From positions 310,001 to 374,000 of the forward strand of contig NZ_JAANYN010000004.1 of the NCBI RefSeq assembly GCF_011290685.1: a stretch of 64,000 nt of DNA, in the 5' to 3' direction. The position numbers and the translations under genes are program-made. This document shows positions 44,369-54,206 of this stretch, one piece after another (position 1 is the first letter of the stretch; every line of letters starts with the position of its first letter). Below the pieces are notes generated by a model, which worked only from the letters and a program-made list of their open reading frames with translations, was not told the DNA's origin and made no database searches. The DNA is from Cyclobacterium plantarum (GTDB lineage: Bacteria > Bacteroidota > Bacteroidia > Cytophagales > Cyclobacteriaceae).

Positions 44369-45589
44369 ATGGCAAAATGTTTCGCACTAATGGGTTGGAG
44401 TTTGCCCGTAATAGAAAGTATGCAAAAACTCAACAAACCTTATGTTGTAGTATCCTACCCGGATTTTGAAGGCTATGCCAAAGAACACAATATTCCTTTC
44501 GTTTCTTATCAATTTGATGAATGGAGCGATTCTTCCAATTCTTTGGACCTGAAGGCTAAGTTGGATGAATTTGGTGCTGATGTTGCCGTACCTCTTTTTG
44601 AGGAAACTGTAGAATGGGCGGGAGCTTTAAATTCTCTTTACAGAGACGACCCAAGGGTGCTAAACAGGGCCTTTTTGTTTAGAAATAAGGCCATGATGAA
44701 GCGAAAAGCACTAATTGGTGGACTTCGTGTAGGGTTGTTTGAAGAAGTTTATAGTAAAGAAGGCGTTTTGAATTTCATGGAAAGGCTAAACCAGGCCAAC
44801 CTTCAGATAGATGGGGAAGAAGATAGCTGGGTACATATAAAACCTTTTGCATCAGCTGGAACAGTAGGTCACCGTTTGCTGCGATCCAAACAGGATGTTG
44901 AAAACAAATGTGTTGACGAAGATTTCCCCTGCCTTGCCGAGAGTCATCTTCCGGGAAAAGAGTTTTCCTGTGAGGCGTTTATTCACGGGGGTAAAATCAG
45001 ATTTTTAAATATCACAGAATATGTAAAACTGGGTTACAGCAATTTTATTCCTGAAGGCAATTACCTGCATACCAAAAGGGATAAAATAATGAAAGAAATG
45101 CAAAAGCTGGTGGATATTTTTGGTATTCAGTATGGAATGATCCATCCGGAATGGTTTCTGACCGAAAATGATGAGATCAGCTTTGGTGAAACTGCCTGCA
45201 GAATTCCCGGTGGCCATATATTGGAACTTTGTGGTAAGGCCTATGGTTTTGATGCCCTGGCCGCTTTTGTCCTTTGTCACGATCCGGATTTAACGGAAGA
45301 GGATTTAGCAGAAATTTTACCACCTTTGGATGCCAGGCCTAAGGAATTTTATGGAAATGTAATGATTTATCCCCATAAAAATCAGATCTCCAAACTGATT
45401 ATACCGGAGGAGTTAAAAGAAGAGTCTTATTTTCTGGACCATAATTTGATACCTCCCATGACCACACAAAAAATCAGCGACAGAGAGGGGTTTGGAAATC
45501 ATTTCGGAACTGTTAATTTTAAGGGAGAAGATCCGGACAGGATGACGGAACTATTACTCCACTATGAAAATGTGGATTTTTATCATTAA
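44369..45589 (+). CDS. ATP-grasp carboxylate-amine ligase of unknown specificity
   Basis: This 406-residue protein has ATP-grasp landmarks: the Lys-Pro motif VHIKPFASAGTVGHRLL, the acidic ESHLPGKEFSCEAFIHGGKI region, and the metal-binding MIHPEWFLTENDEISFGETACRIPGGHI. The three lie in the usual order and spacing. The N-terminus (FALMGWSLPVIESMQKLN) forms the preATP-grasp domain. It is most like the amino-acid/dipeptide ligase branch of the superfamily (carnosine synthase or dapdiamide-type). It is followed by a strong terminator, then the 664-residue protein and alanine racemase. It may ligate an amino acid, possibly D-Ala, to another carboxylate; that is inference. Confidence 0.8.
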   Translation: MAKCFALMGWSLPVIESMQKLNKPYVVVSYPDFEGYAKEHNIPFVSYQFDEWSDSSNSLDLKAKLDEFGADVAVPLFEETVEWAGALNSLYRDDPRVLNRAFLFRNKAMMKRKALIGGLRVGLFEEVYSKEGVLNFMERLNQANLQIDGEEDSWVHIKPFASAGTVGHRLLRSKQDVENKCVDEDFPCLAESHLPGKEFSCEAFIHGGKIRFLNITEYVKLGYSNFIPEGNYLHTKRDKIMKEMQKLVDIFGIQYGMIHPEWFLTENDEISFGETACRIPGGHILELCGKAYGFDALAAFVLCHDPDLTEEDLAEILPPLDARPKEFYGNVMIYPHKNQISKLIIPEELKEESYFLDHNLIPPMTTQKISDREGFGNHFGTVNFKGEDPDRMTELLLHYENVDFYH

Positions 45590-45656
45590 TCAGTAATAAT
45601 TAATAGGTAGTATTTGATAATCTGGTGATTAATTTCGTCATTATGTAAATCAGGTA

Positions 45657-45694
45657 GAAAAAATATTGACAGCTAAGTTTGTCAATATTTTTTC
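45657..45694 (+). terminator. Strong rho-independent terminator or attenuator between the ATP-grasp gene and the 664-aa gene
   Basis: A perfect 15-bp stem (GAAAAAATATTGACA / TGTCAATATTTTTTC) with an 8-nt loop lies 67 bp after the ATP-grasp stop and 39 bp before the next start. The 3' arm includes a six-T run. It would reduce read-through into the two downstream genes. Confidence 0.85.
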
Positions 45695-45732
45695 TTTTCA
45701 CAATTATAAATATTTTAAGTGTTAAACCATTC

Positions 45733-47727
45733 ATGCAAAATCAGGAGATAGTAGAGAGAAGCCAGGAGCTTTTTGAGGAGTTATTCAAAGAATACAAAGA
45801 AGCTACAGCGCTGACCAGTAACCAAAAAGCTCAGAAAATCATGGGGCAATTGGATACCTGGTGTGATAGTGAGGAAGGAATATCCAGGATTTACGAAAAT
45901 ATTCCAAAATTGGTGAGTGCAGGCATTTTAAAAGATTCACCCTGGGAGCATCCGGGAAAATTGGTTCCTGCTTTGGTCAATGGCACTTATAAAAGTGGAC
46001 ACCCCAATTCCACCATTGAATTGCTCAGTGAGCTTAGGATGCTGGCCATTGCGAAAGGTAAAATGAAATCGGAAGAAGTTAGTGCCACCGAAGCCGAAAA
46101 TTTTGTTCAGGAGGTAATCGTTTACAATCTGGAATTTGTTTTCAATGAGCCTCAGGAAGAAACCCGGTTGGTAATGAGTGGGCATGAGTTGAAAAAAGTG
46201 CATTCTCTATTTCTCTTTTTATCCAATAGTGTCAAACTTTCGAAAGTCAAATCAAAGCTTGCGGAGGAATTGAAATTGATCTGTGAGCAACGTCCGGTGG
46301 TTACAGAGAAACAACGAAGGATCATCGCCTTGGTGAAAGAAAAAATTGAATTGGACCCCAATGACCCTGCAGATGAAGATTTGTTGGCATTTCAAAGGAG
46401 CATTTACCGACCTACCGAAAGAACAACTGGCAAAACTTTTCAGAAATACCGGCAGGATTTGGATAAACTAACCATTGAAGAACTTGAGTTTGAAGCGAAG
46501 GAAATGGGAAAAGTGATGTTGCAATTTGGCCTGGTTAGTCAATACCATGCGGTCTTATTGCTTCATCTTGTCAGAAAAGAATTGTATGAACTGGTACCTC
46601 CATGTTTTGCTTTAAGTGCGGCAGGTGAAGCCAGGTATCACGAATACAGGGATTTTGTGAGTTTTTTAATTGTCCAGGTAATTGATCCCTTCAATGCACA
46701 ATGCTTATATGGGCTTGCCAAAATGCTTGAAAACGGAGTATTGGCCAGAGAAGCTGTACGTTCGGGCTTATTTAACCTTTCCAAGATAATCATTCATCCG
46801 GAGGTAGTCAAAAGAATCTTGAAATCTACCAGGACACCACACGAAAAAGTAACGCCCAAGCAATACCTTATCGGGGCACTTTTCAGGATATTGGGTCAGC
46901 CACTTGGCGTAGGTCAAGGTAATAATCCTACCTGTCAGAGTGCCAGGGGTATCAGCATGTGGAGTCAACATGCACCGGCCAAATTGATCCATATGGTGCA
47001 AACAGCAGCGGAATATGATGACCTATCCTTCAGGTTTGAAGGGCAGGAAGTGAAATATTCTCAAACGCAACCGGGATTGGTACAGGTTCTGGACCATCAT
47101 CTGGATGCCGTGTCCGTCACCTTGGTTCCCATGCTTGACAGGATTTATAACGACATGATGTTGAGGGCTTCTGGAAGAGGAGAGGATCCGCACAAGTGGG
47201 TCAACCCAGCCCTGTATGGCCAATGGATTCAGATTGGCTTTGCCTCAGCATACGATTATCTGTACAATGCCATCATTGATTTTGATGGATTTGTCAGGGT
47301 ATTCTATTCCATGTTTCATCCAAAATACAACGGAGGTCACAGGATGGTGTATCCAAATCCGGTCGGAATTTTCGTTACCACCGCAAAAGGCGATATGTTG
47401 GGCTTTCATGCTGTTTCTTTGCTCCGCATAGATAAAGACAATAATGGTGAATTGCGGGCATATTTTCTCAATCCGAATAATGAAGGCCGGCAAGATTGGG
47501 GGCAGGACATCAAACCTTCTGTTTATGGAAAAGGTGAAATTCACGGTGAATCTTCACTTCCGTTTCACCAATTTGCCGCCAGGACTTATGCCTTTCACTA
47601 CAATAACCTTGAAGCAGCGGGTATGATGAACAATGTGCCCGCAAAAGAAGTTGAAAAAGTAAAAAAACTGGCAAAAGAAAGTTGGGGAAAATCTTATACC
47701 TGGTTAGAAACCAAAAGAAAATGGTAA
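45733..47727 (+). CDS. 664-aa protein with papain-like Cys/His/Asn signature, unknown function
   Basis: I do not recognise the family. Residues 1-380 are nearly all helical, charged and without a signal peptide. The C-terminal part looks like a papain-fold enzyme: GNNPTCQSARGISMWSQ (Cys401 at a helix start), then MLGFHAVSLLRIDK (His559) and AYFLNPNNEGRQDWG (Asn580). The order and spacing (158, then 21 residues) fit papain or C39/transglutaminase-like catalysis of acyl transfer or peptide cleavage. The ATG at 45733 is preferred; the longer frame adds a hydrophobic stretch encoded by the terminator arm. Its stop overlaps the alr start by 7 bp (ATGGTAA), so the two are translationally coupled. 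Confidence 0.7.
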   Translation: MQNQEIVERSQELFEELFKEYKEATALTSNQKAQKIMGQLDTWCDSEEGISRIYENIPKLVSAGILKDSPWEHPGKLVPALVNGTYKSGHPNSTIELLSELRMLAIAKGKMKSEEVSATEAENFVQEVIVYNLEFVFNEPQEETRLVMSGHELKKVHSLFLFLSNSVKLSKVKSKLAEELKLICEQRPVVTEKQRRIIALVKEKIELDPNDPADEDLLAFQRSIYRPTERTTGKTFQKYRQDLDKLTIEELEFEAKEMGKVMLQFGLVSQYHAVLLLHLVRKELYELVPPCFALSAAGEARYHEYRDFVSFLIVQVIDPFNAQCLYGLAKMLENGVLAREAVRSGLFNLSKIIIHPEVVKRILKSTRTPHEKVTPKQYLIGALFRILGQPLGVGQGNNPTCQSARGISMWSQHAPAKLIHMVQTAAEYDDLSFRFEGQEVKYSQTQPGLVQVLDHHLDAVSVTLVPMLDRIYNDMMLRASGRGEDPHKWVNPALYGQWIQIGFASAYDYLYNAIIDFDGFVRVFYSMFHPKYNGGHRMVYPNPVGIFVTTAKGDMLGFHAVSLLRIDKDNNGELRAYFLNPNNEGRQDWGQDIKPSVYGKGEIHGESSLPFHQFAARTYAFHYNNLEAAGMMNNVPAKEVEKVKKLAKESWGKSYTWLETKRKW

Positions 47728-48878
47728 GACACTCATCAAGAATAGAATTAAAACAATCTGCTTATAAAAGTAATATCAATTTTATCAGGAAGAAGATAGG
47801 CGAAAAGCCTATCCTCTCTTCTGTTGTTAAGGCCAATGCCTACGGACACGGGATTGAATCTTTCGTGCCTATGGCAGAAAAGTGCGGTATCAATCACTTT
47901 TGTGTGGCCTCCTCATTCGAAGCCGAACAAGTTTTGCGGGTTTGCAAAAAGGAGAGTCATGTGGTGATTATGGGTATCATCTATCAAGAGGATATACCAT
48001 GGGCTATAGAGAATGATATTGGCTTTTTTGTATACAATTATGACAGGTTACCGGTAGCCCTTGAGGCAGCCAAAAAGGTAGGCAAACCTGCCAGAGTACA
48101 TGTAGAAGTAGAAACAGGAGCCAACAGGACTGGAATGCATGAGAAAGAATTTCCAAAAGCTTTGACATTTTTGAAAAAAAATACGGAATGTATTTACTTT
48201 GAAGGTCTTTGTACTCATTTTGGAGGAGCGGAAAGTATTGCCAACCAGTTCAAAATTGACATGCAGCACAAGCGGTATAAAGCAGCCCTTAAAATATGTA
48301 AGGAAAAGAATATTCTTCCAGAATTACGCCACATTGCTTGCTCTGCAGCGGCCCTTGCCATGAAGGATACTGTTTATGATATGGTACGCATAGGAGTGGC
48401 ACAGTATGGTTTCTGGCCAAGCCCTGATGTATATTTTGCCCATCTCCATGAAACCAACAAAAAATCCGACACTTCGCTTAAGCGGATTTTTAGCTGGAAA
48501 ACCGATGTAATGGATATCAGAAAGGTGGATCAGGGAGAGTTTATTGGATACGGAACGGCTTTTCAAGCCACACAGCCCATGACAGTTGCCGTTTTACCAT
48601 TGGGATATTCCAATGGATATCCCCGGGCTTTGTCCAATAGGGGGCAGGTGTTGATAAAAGGCAAAAAGGCTCCGATAGTTGGCCTGATCAATATGAACTT
48701 GTTTATGGTGGATATCACCCATATTCCAGAAGTAAAGGTAGGAGACGAAGTGGTGTTGATTGGAAGACAAAATAATAGTGTCATAAATGTTTCCAGTTTT
48801 ACCAATGTCACTCAGTTGCTTAACAATGAAATGCTTAGCCGACTTCCTGCAGCCATACCAAGAACAGTGGTGAGGTAA
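47721..48878 (+). CDS. alr: Alanine racemase, stand-alone
   Basis: This 385-residue fold-type III PLP enzyme interconverts L- and D-alanine. The PLP-lysine motif SSVVKANAYGHG, VHVEVETGANRTGM, YDMVRIGVAQYG, the second catalytic Tyr in EFIGYGTAF, LPLGYSNGYPR and the C-terminal LSRLPAAIPR are all intact. The start (ATG 47721) overlaps the stop of the 664-residue protein by 7 bp. In many Bacteroidota the housekeeping racemase is fused to MurF; this one is not, suggesting a dedicated role for D-Ala (or another D-amino acid) in the cluster. Confidence 0.93.
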   Translation: MVRHSSRIELKQSAYKSNINFIRKKIGEKPILSSVVKANAYGHGIESFVPMAEKCGINHFCVASSFEAEQVLRVCKKESHVVIMGIIYQEDIPWAIENDIGFFVYNYDRLPVALEAAKKVGKPARVHVEVETGANRTGMHEKEFPKALTFLKKNTECIYFEGLCTHFGGAESIANQFKIDMQHKRYKAALKICKEKNILPELRHIACSAAALAMKDTVYDMVRIGVAQYGFWPSPDVYFAHLHETNKKSDTSLKRIFSWKTDVMDIRKVDQGEFIGYGTAFQATQPMTVAVLPLGYSNGYPRALSNRGQVLIKGKKAPIVGLINMNLFMVDITHIPEVKVGDEVVLIGRQNNSVINVSSFTNVTQLLNNEMLSRLPAAIPRTVVR

Positions 48879-48906
48879 TGGATACAATCATATTAAATGT
48901 GGGTTT

Positions 48907-49686
48907 TTACCGAATCAATGTAAACAACTTTTCCGGTTCATCTGTAGTGATAAAGTCTACCTTCTGGTCCAGCAGCCAACGCATGTCCTCTTCCTTATTT
49001 ACCGTCCAGGAATTTACGGTAAGGCCCAGTGATTGTGCTTCCTGAATCCAATGGGGATTTTCTTTCAGTTTATTGATATTATAATCAAAACCAAAAAATC
49101 CATCTTTTTTTAGATCGGCAGGAGTTTTGTCTCCGGTCAGGTAGGCCACATTGGCATTGGGATCCATTTCCAGTACTTTTAAACCAATGTCATAGTCAAA
49201 AGTAATATAATCAACCCATTTCTCAGCCCCTAATTTTTTTACCAATTCCACAGATTTAGCGGCAAGTCGCTGCCCTCTCTCTTTGGATATCCCGGAAGGT
49301 TTAATTTCAAAGATCAGCCTGGTTTTATGTTGCATCATGCCATGTTTGATGTAGGCTTCGACAGTAGGTATTTTCTCTCCATTGGGCAGGGGGAATTCCA
49401 GCAATTGTGCATAGGTCACTTCTTCGATCTTCATGCCGTCATGATCAGCATCATGATTGGCCACCAGCACCCCATCGGCAGTCATCCATACATCAAATTC
49501 TGATCCTTCACATCCCAGATCTATGGCTTCCTGTAATGAGGCCAGTGAATTTTGGGGATGGGAATTGGCCTTCCAGGCACCTCTGTGGGCGATGACCTTG
49601 TTTTTTAGAAATTCCATATTTTGAGCTTTACAAAATAAAATACCAGTACAAATAAAACATACCGTAAATAAAGTTTTGTAGATCAT
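48907..49686 (-). CDS. Secreted glycerophosphodiester phosphodiesterase
   Basis: This 259-residue GDPD-family TIM barrel has a Sec signal (LFTVCFICTGILFCKAQ). The catalytic motifs are complete: IAHRGAWKANSHPQNS with His and Arg, EGSEFDVWMTADG (Glu/Asp metal ligands) and VANHDAD (second His). It hydrolyses glycerophosphodiesters to glycerol-3-phosphate and an alcohol in the periplasm. It lies tail-to-tail with alr (28 bp between stops) and 110 bp downstream of the VOC gene. Confidence 0.9.
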   Translation of the reverse strand: MIYKTLFTVCFICTGILFCKAQNMEFLKNKVIAHRGAWKANSHPQNSLASLQEAIDLGCEGSEFDVWMTADGVLVANHDADHDGMKIEEVTYAQLLEFPLPNGEKIPTVEAYIKHGMMQHKTRLIFEIKPSGISKERGQRLAAKSVELVKKLGAEKWVDYITFDYDIGLKVLEMDPNANVAYLTGDKTPADLKKDGFFGFDYNINKLKENPHWIQEAQSLGLTVNSWTVNKEEDMRWLLDQKVDFITTDEPEKLFTLIR

Positions 49687-49755
49687 GTCAGTTTATCAGT
49701 TTAAAAGAATGGATCGCTGCAATATTCGAAAAGAAAAATAAAACCACAAGACAAT

Positions 49756-49789
49756 CGGGTGAAATAACCATTAAATAATAAATCACCCG
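49756..49789 (-). terminator. Stem-loop after the metY-metX-VOC operon
   Basis: A perfect 7-bp stem (CGGGTGA / TCACCCG) with a 20-nt AT loop starts 8 bp beyond the VOC stop on the - strand. A clear T-tract is missing, so termination strength is doubtful. Confidence 0.45.
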
Positions 49790-49796
49790 GAAAATT

Positions 49797-50189
49797 TTAT
49801 TCCCAAATACCTTTCGGTACGATTTCCAGCACATGGCCAAAAGGATCTTCAAAATAAATGCTGTTCTGATTATTTCCCCAGTCCTGGGTATGGGTAATGG
49901 CAATGCCCTTCTTGATCAGCAGGTCTTTTGTTTTCTGGAAGTCTCCGGGCAGCACTTCAAATGCAAGGTGCTGCTTGCCATAGGCAAAATGTGGGGGTAA
50001 TGTGGATTCTTCTTTGGTGACCTCAGGCAAAAAACAAAGCAAAACACTTTTGCCGCATCTGAAAAAAACATGTCTTTTCTCCACTATTGAAATCAAGGGC
50101 ATTTCCAGTAATCCCTGGTAAAATTCAACTGCCTTTTGAAGGTCGTCAATATACAAGCAGGTTTCTTTAATACCGGTGTAGGGAATCAT
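49797..50189 (-). CDS. VOC-superfamily (glyoxalase/dioxygenase-like) protein
   Basis: This 130-residue protein has two beta-alpha-beta-beta-beta modules, with ETCLYIDDLQKAVEFYQGLL and, at the end, SIYFEDPFGHVLEIV. Candidate metal ligands are a mid-protein His (KQHLAFEV) and the terminal Glu of LEIV. It lies 5 bp after metX, so it belongs to the riboswitch-controlled methionine operon. The substrate is unknown; detoxification or fosfomycin-type resistance are common in the fold, but neither is indicated. Confidence 0.82.
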   Translation of the reverse strand: MIPYTGIKETCLYIDDLQKAVEFYQGLLEMPLISIVEKRHVFFRCGKSVLLCFLPEVTKEESTLPPHFAYGKQHLAFEVLPGDFQKTKDLLIKKGIAITHTQDWGNNQNSIYFEDPFGHVLEIVPKGIWE

Positions 50190-50194
50190 GCTAT

Positions 50195-51262
50195 TCAGGT
50201 CCTAATGGAATGGTTGTTTTCCAAATAAAAAGATTGTAAGATGTATTGAAGTTGTTCGTATTCTATCAGGAAGGCATCATGTCCATAAAGGGAACTGATC
50301 TCCCGGTAGGTTCCCTTGGGTACATGAAGACTGATAAACCGGGACTCTACGAAGGTAAACAACAGGTCCGTATCAATCCCAATGGAGAGTACCTTGCATT
50401 GGATTTTGGCCAAAGCCGCTGCAGTCCCCCCTCTGGCTCTTCCCAGGTCATGGCTATCCATGGCTTTGGATAGTGTCCAGTATGAGAGGGCATTGAACCG
50501 GTTTGCCAATTTCATACCCTGATAGCGCAGGTAACTGCTGATTTTGAAGTTATCCCTTTTTTCCTCGGTTTCACTTTGATGCTGAATAAATGTCTGTGGA
50601 TGCCTGTAGCTGAGCATGCCTATGGCCCTGGCTGTTTCCAAACCTTTTTTTCCCGCTTTAGCATCCATGCTGCCCCAGGTTTGGTCAGATTCAATGGCCA
50701 TCCTCTGTGTTTCATTAAAACCGATGATCCAGGGAGATGCTTTGGCATTTGAAGCGATGATAATGGCGTTATTTAGCCTTTCTTTCAAAGTATAGGCCCA
50801 TTCCAGGGCTACCTGACCACCTAATGATCCTCCAATCACCGTATCAATTTGATCCAGGCCCAGGTGAAGCCTCAACTTATCCATGGAAGCAGCGATATCC
50901 CGGGTAGTAAGGTTTGGGAAATCGTAATAATAGGGTTTCCCTGTTCCGGGATTAACACTCAGGGGCTGCGTTGACCCATAACAGGACCCCAGGAAGTTGG
51001 CGCAAATGATGAAATGACGGGAAGGATCATAGAATTTATCCTCACCGATCAAGCCGGCCCACCATTCCTGAGGGTTGGCATCACCTGTAAGGGCATGCAA
51101 GACCCAGACAACATTGTCTTTTTTGTCATTAAGTTGTCCCTGGGTAGTAAAGCTCAACTGGAATTCGGGCAATATTTCTCCTGATTCCAAATGGAGGGCT
51201 TCCTTGCAATAGAAAATCTCTTGGGTCATTTCAATAGACAAATGCGGCGATTGGAGGTTCAT
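50195..51262 (-). CDS. metX: Homoserine O-acetyltransferase
   Basis: This 355-residue alpha/beta hydrolase-fold enzyme activates homoserine for methionine synthesis with acetyl-CoA (some homologues use succinyl-CoA). It has WVLHALTGDANPQEWW, the family segment GSCYGSTQPLSVNPGTGKPY, the nucleophile elbow IGGSLGGQVALEWA and the Asp/His partners in SIGIDTDLLF and YGHDAFLIE. It lies 8 bp after metY. The canonical GSxGP appears here as GSTQP, a minor change. Confidence 0.93.
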   Translation of the reverse strand: MNLQSPHLSIEMTQEIFYCKEALHLESGEILPEFQLSFTTQGQLNDKKDNVVWVLHALTGDANPQEWWAGLIGEDKFYDPSRHFIICANFLGSCYGSTQPLSVNPGTGKPYYYDFPNLTTRDIAASMDKLRLHLGLDQIDTVIGGSLGGQVALEWAYTLKERLNNAIIIASNAKASPWIIGFNETQRMAIESDQTWGSMDAKAGKKGLETARAIGMLSYRHPQTFIQHQSETEEKRDNFKISSYLRYQGMKLANRFNALSYWTLSKAMDSHDLGRARGGTAAALAKIQCKVLSIGIDTDLLFTFVESRFISLHVPKGTYREISSLYGHDAFLIEYEQLQYILQSFYLENNHSIRT

Positions 51263-51270
51263 TTTAACAA

Positions 51271-52587
<1,317 letters not shown>

Positions 52588-52633
52588 TTAGGTTTATTTT
52601 TTTGATTACATAGCTATAAATATACTAAATGCA

Positions 52634-52685
52634 TCAGGTAATTGCCTTAAGCCGGAAGCAAAGGCATGAGATGCTCACCTGAGCA
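52634..52685 (-). promoter_or_regulatory. Structured leader segment between the riboswitch and metY
   Basis: Two alternative folds share bases. One pairs TCAGGT (52634-52639) with ACCTGA (52677-52682) around an inner TGCCTT/AAGGCA stem (52643-52666). The other is a TGCTC(ACCT)GAGCA hairpin (52672-52685). Mutually exclusive stems downstream of a riboswitch suit an expression platform. Confidence 0.4.
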
Positions 52686-52767
52686 CTAGAATCGCAGTGA
52701 ATACCTGGGAAGAAATTTTTGGAATTTTTATCCTTGAATAAATATAAAATTGAACTCATTCTATAGA

Positions 52768-52875
52768 ATTTATATTTCCAAATGAAACTGTTTTCATCTG
52801 GCAGGAATTGGCACCTTGGATTTTCCAGGTTGCCAGAGGGTCACCGAGCCTGTCTCTTACCTCTTCTATATAAAT
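52768..52875 (-). ncRNA. SAM-I (S-box) riboswitch
   Basis: Read on the - strand, the P1 arms ATTTATAT (52868-52875) and ATATAAAT (52768-52775) enclose AGAGGTAAGAGACAGG, a P2 partner CCTCT followed by the invariant GGCAACC (52828-52834), a P3 around TGGAAAATCCA, the conserved AGGTGCCAATTCC (52804-52816), and a P4 stem CCAGATGAAA/TTTCATTTGG. These are the conserved core blocks of the S-box in the right order. It should reduce metY-metX-VOC expression when SAM is plentiful. A near-consensus promoter (TTG, 21 nt, TATTTTG at 52907-52913) lies just upstream. Confidence 0.92.
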
Positions 52876-52999
52876 CCTTTGTACCGTAAAAAGTAAAAGG
52901 ATGCTGCAAAATAAGCTTAGATTGGTATATTTTCCAATAGATCCCTGCGATTTTTTCTTTTATTGAAACAAAATCACAGGAATTCAGTGAGATAAATTG

Positions 53000-54058
53000 A
53001 TGGTAAAGTATCTATACCTTATGCTGACAAGCCTGATTTGGCTTTTTTTAAACATGGAAGCCTTTTCTCAGGGGCTTTCCCGAATTGGACTGGATGGGCA
53101 AAGGGCTTGGATCATTCCGCACTCAGCGGAGTTGGTTCCTATATCTCAAAGCCATCCGCAGGGATTTCAATTCAATTGGGAATATCTTCCAATGAATAAA
53201 ACTGCCTGGGAGAATTGCAATTGTTTCTATTACTGGGGTGGCACCATTGGTTATACCAATTTTAATCATCCCACAGTTTTGGGAAATGCCTATTTTTTAT
53301 CCGGATATTTTGAACCCATTTTATGGAGGCGAAAAGATTGGCAAATCAGCCTAAGGGGAGCTATGGGCGTCACCCACCTAACCCGGGTTTTTGATGCCAA
53401 CACCAATCCCCAAAACACCTTCTTTAGCAGTCCAATAAGCTTTTTATTATCTGTAAGCCCCAAGGTGAACTTCCAGCTGAATGAAAATTGGTCGGTAAAT
53501 GCCGGCTTCAACTATAACCATATATCCAATGGCGGCCAGCGGCAACCCAACCGAGGTATGAATTTTCCGGGTTTTGGACTTGGCCTAACTTATTGGCTTT
53601 CAGCTGATGATTTTCCAGAGTTTGAAAAACCCCCATTTGAATCCCGCAGCTATTTTATTCTGGAAGGTTTTGGCACTTTCAGGGATAACCCCGCTGGTTC
53701 TGGAAGACTTCCTGCAATTGGTATTACAGCCGATCTGATGTATGGAATTTCCCGGATCAATAATCTCGGTATAGGACTGGAAAGTACCTGGGATCAGTCA
53801 CTACGCAGCTCCGGGCAGGGATTCGGTTTTCTTCCGGCCCTATTTATTTCCCATCACCTGACTTTTGGGAAAATGGATTTTAGCCAACGCATGGCCTATT
53901 ATCTCAGCAAGCCTGATGGATATCAGGAAGGCAAGCTGTTTTACCAGCGGTATTCTTTATCTTATCAGTTTGAGACCGGGTTTCGATTTGGGGCAGACAT
54001 GAAAGTTCATGGCCATGTCGCTGAAAACATCGGTTTCAGGGCAGGATGGTTGTTTTAA
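53000..54058 (+). CDS. PagL-like lipid A 3-O-deacylase / acyloxyacyl hydrolase family protein
   Basis: This 352-residue outer-membrane beta-barrel protein has a signal peptide (MVKYLYLMLTSLIW ... AFSQ). The middle contains NYNHISNGGQRQPN, matching the His-x-Ser-Asn catalytic motif of PagL-type deacylases, with alternating aromatic strands on both sides (GWQISLRGAMG-like, GFGLGLTYW). The protein is about twice PagL length, so a second barrel half or accessory strands are present. It would remove an acyl chain from lipid A. ATG 53000 is used; a TTG three bases earlier is also open. It is divergent from the methionine operon. Confidence 0.72.
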   Translation: MVKYLYLMLTSLIWLFLNMEAFSQGLSRIGLDGQRAWIIPHSAELVPISQSHPQGFQFNWEYLPMNKTAWENCNCFYYWGGTIGYTNFNHPTVLGNAYFLSGYFEPILWRRKDWQISLRGAMGVTHLTRVFDANTNPQNTFFSSPISFLLSVSPKVNFQLNENWSVNAGFNYNHISNGGQRQPNRGMNFPGFGLGLTYWLSADDFPEFEKPPFESRSYFILEGFGTFRDNPAGSGRLPAIGITADLMYGISRINNLGIGLESTWDQSLRSSGQGFGFLPALFISHHLTFGKMDFSQRMAYYLSKPDGYQEGKLFYQRYSLSYQFETGFRFGADMKVHGHVAENIGFRAGWLF

Positions 54059-54206
54059 AACGAATGTGTTTACCGTACAAAGTGAATTCCAACCAAAAAA
54101 ATTTTTGAAATTTGATCCGATTCAGATCTTTAATAACTTTCATCCGTTATACAAATGGGTTTTACCATACATCATAAAAAATTCGACAATTGTTAGTATC
54201 CATCTT

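Noticed and set aside
52634-52685. Second SAM riboswitch (SAM-II-like pseudoknot) upstream of metY
   Set aside because: Short pairings are present, but none of the conserved SAM-II bases could be matched. The S-box upstream already explains SAM control.
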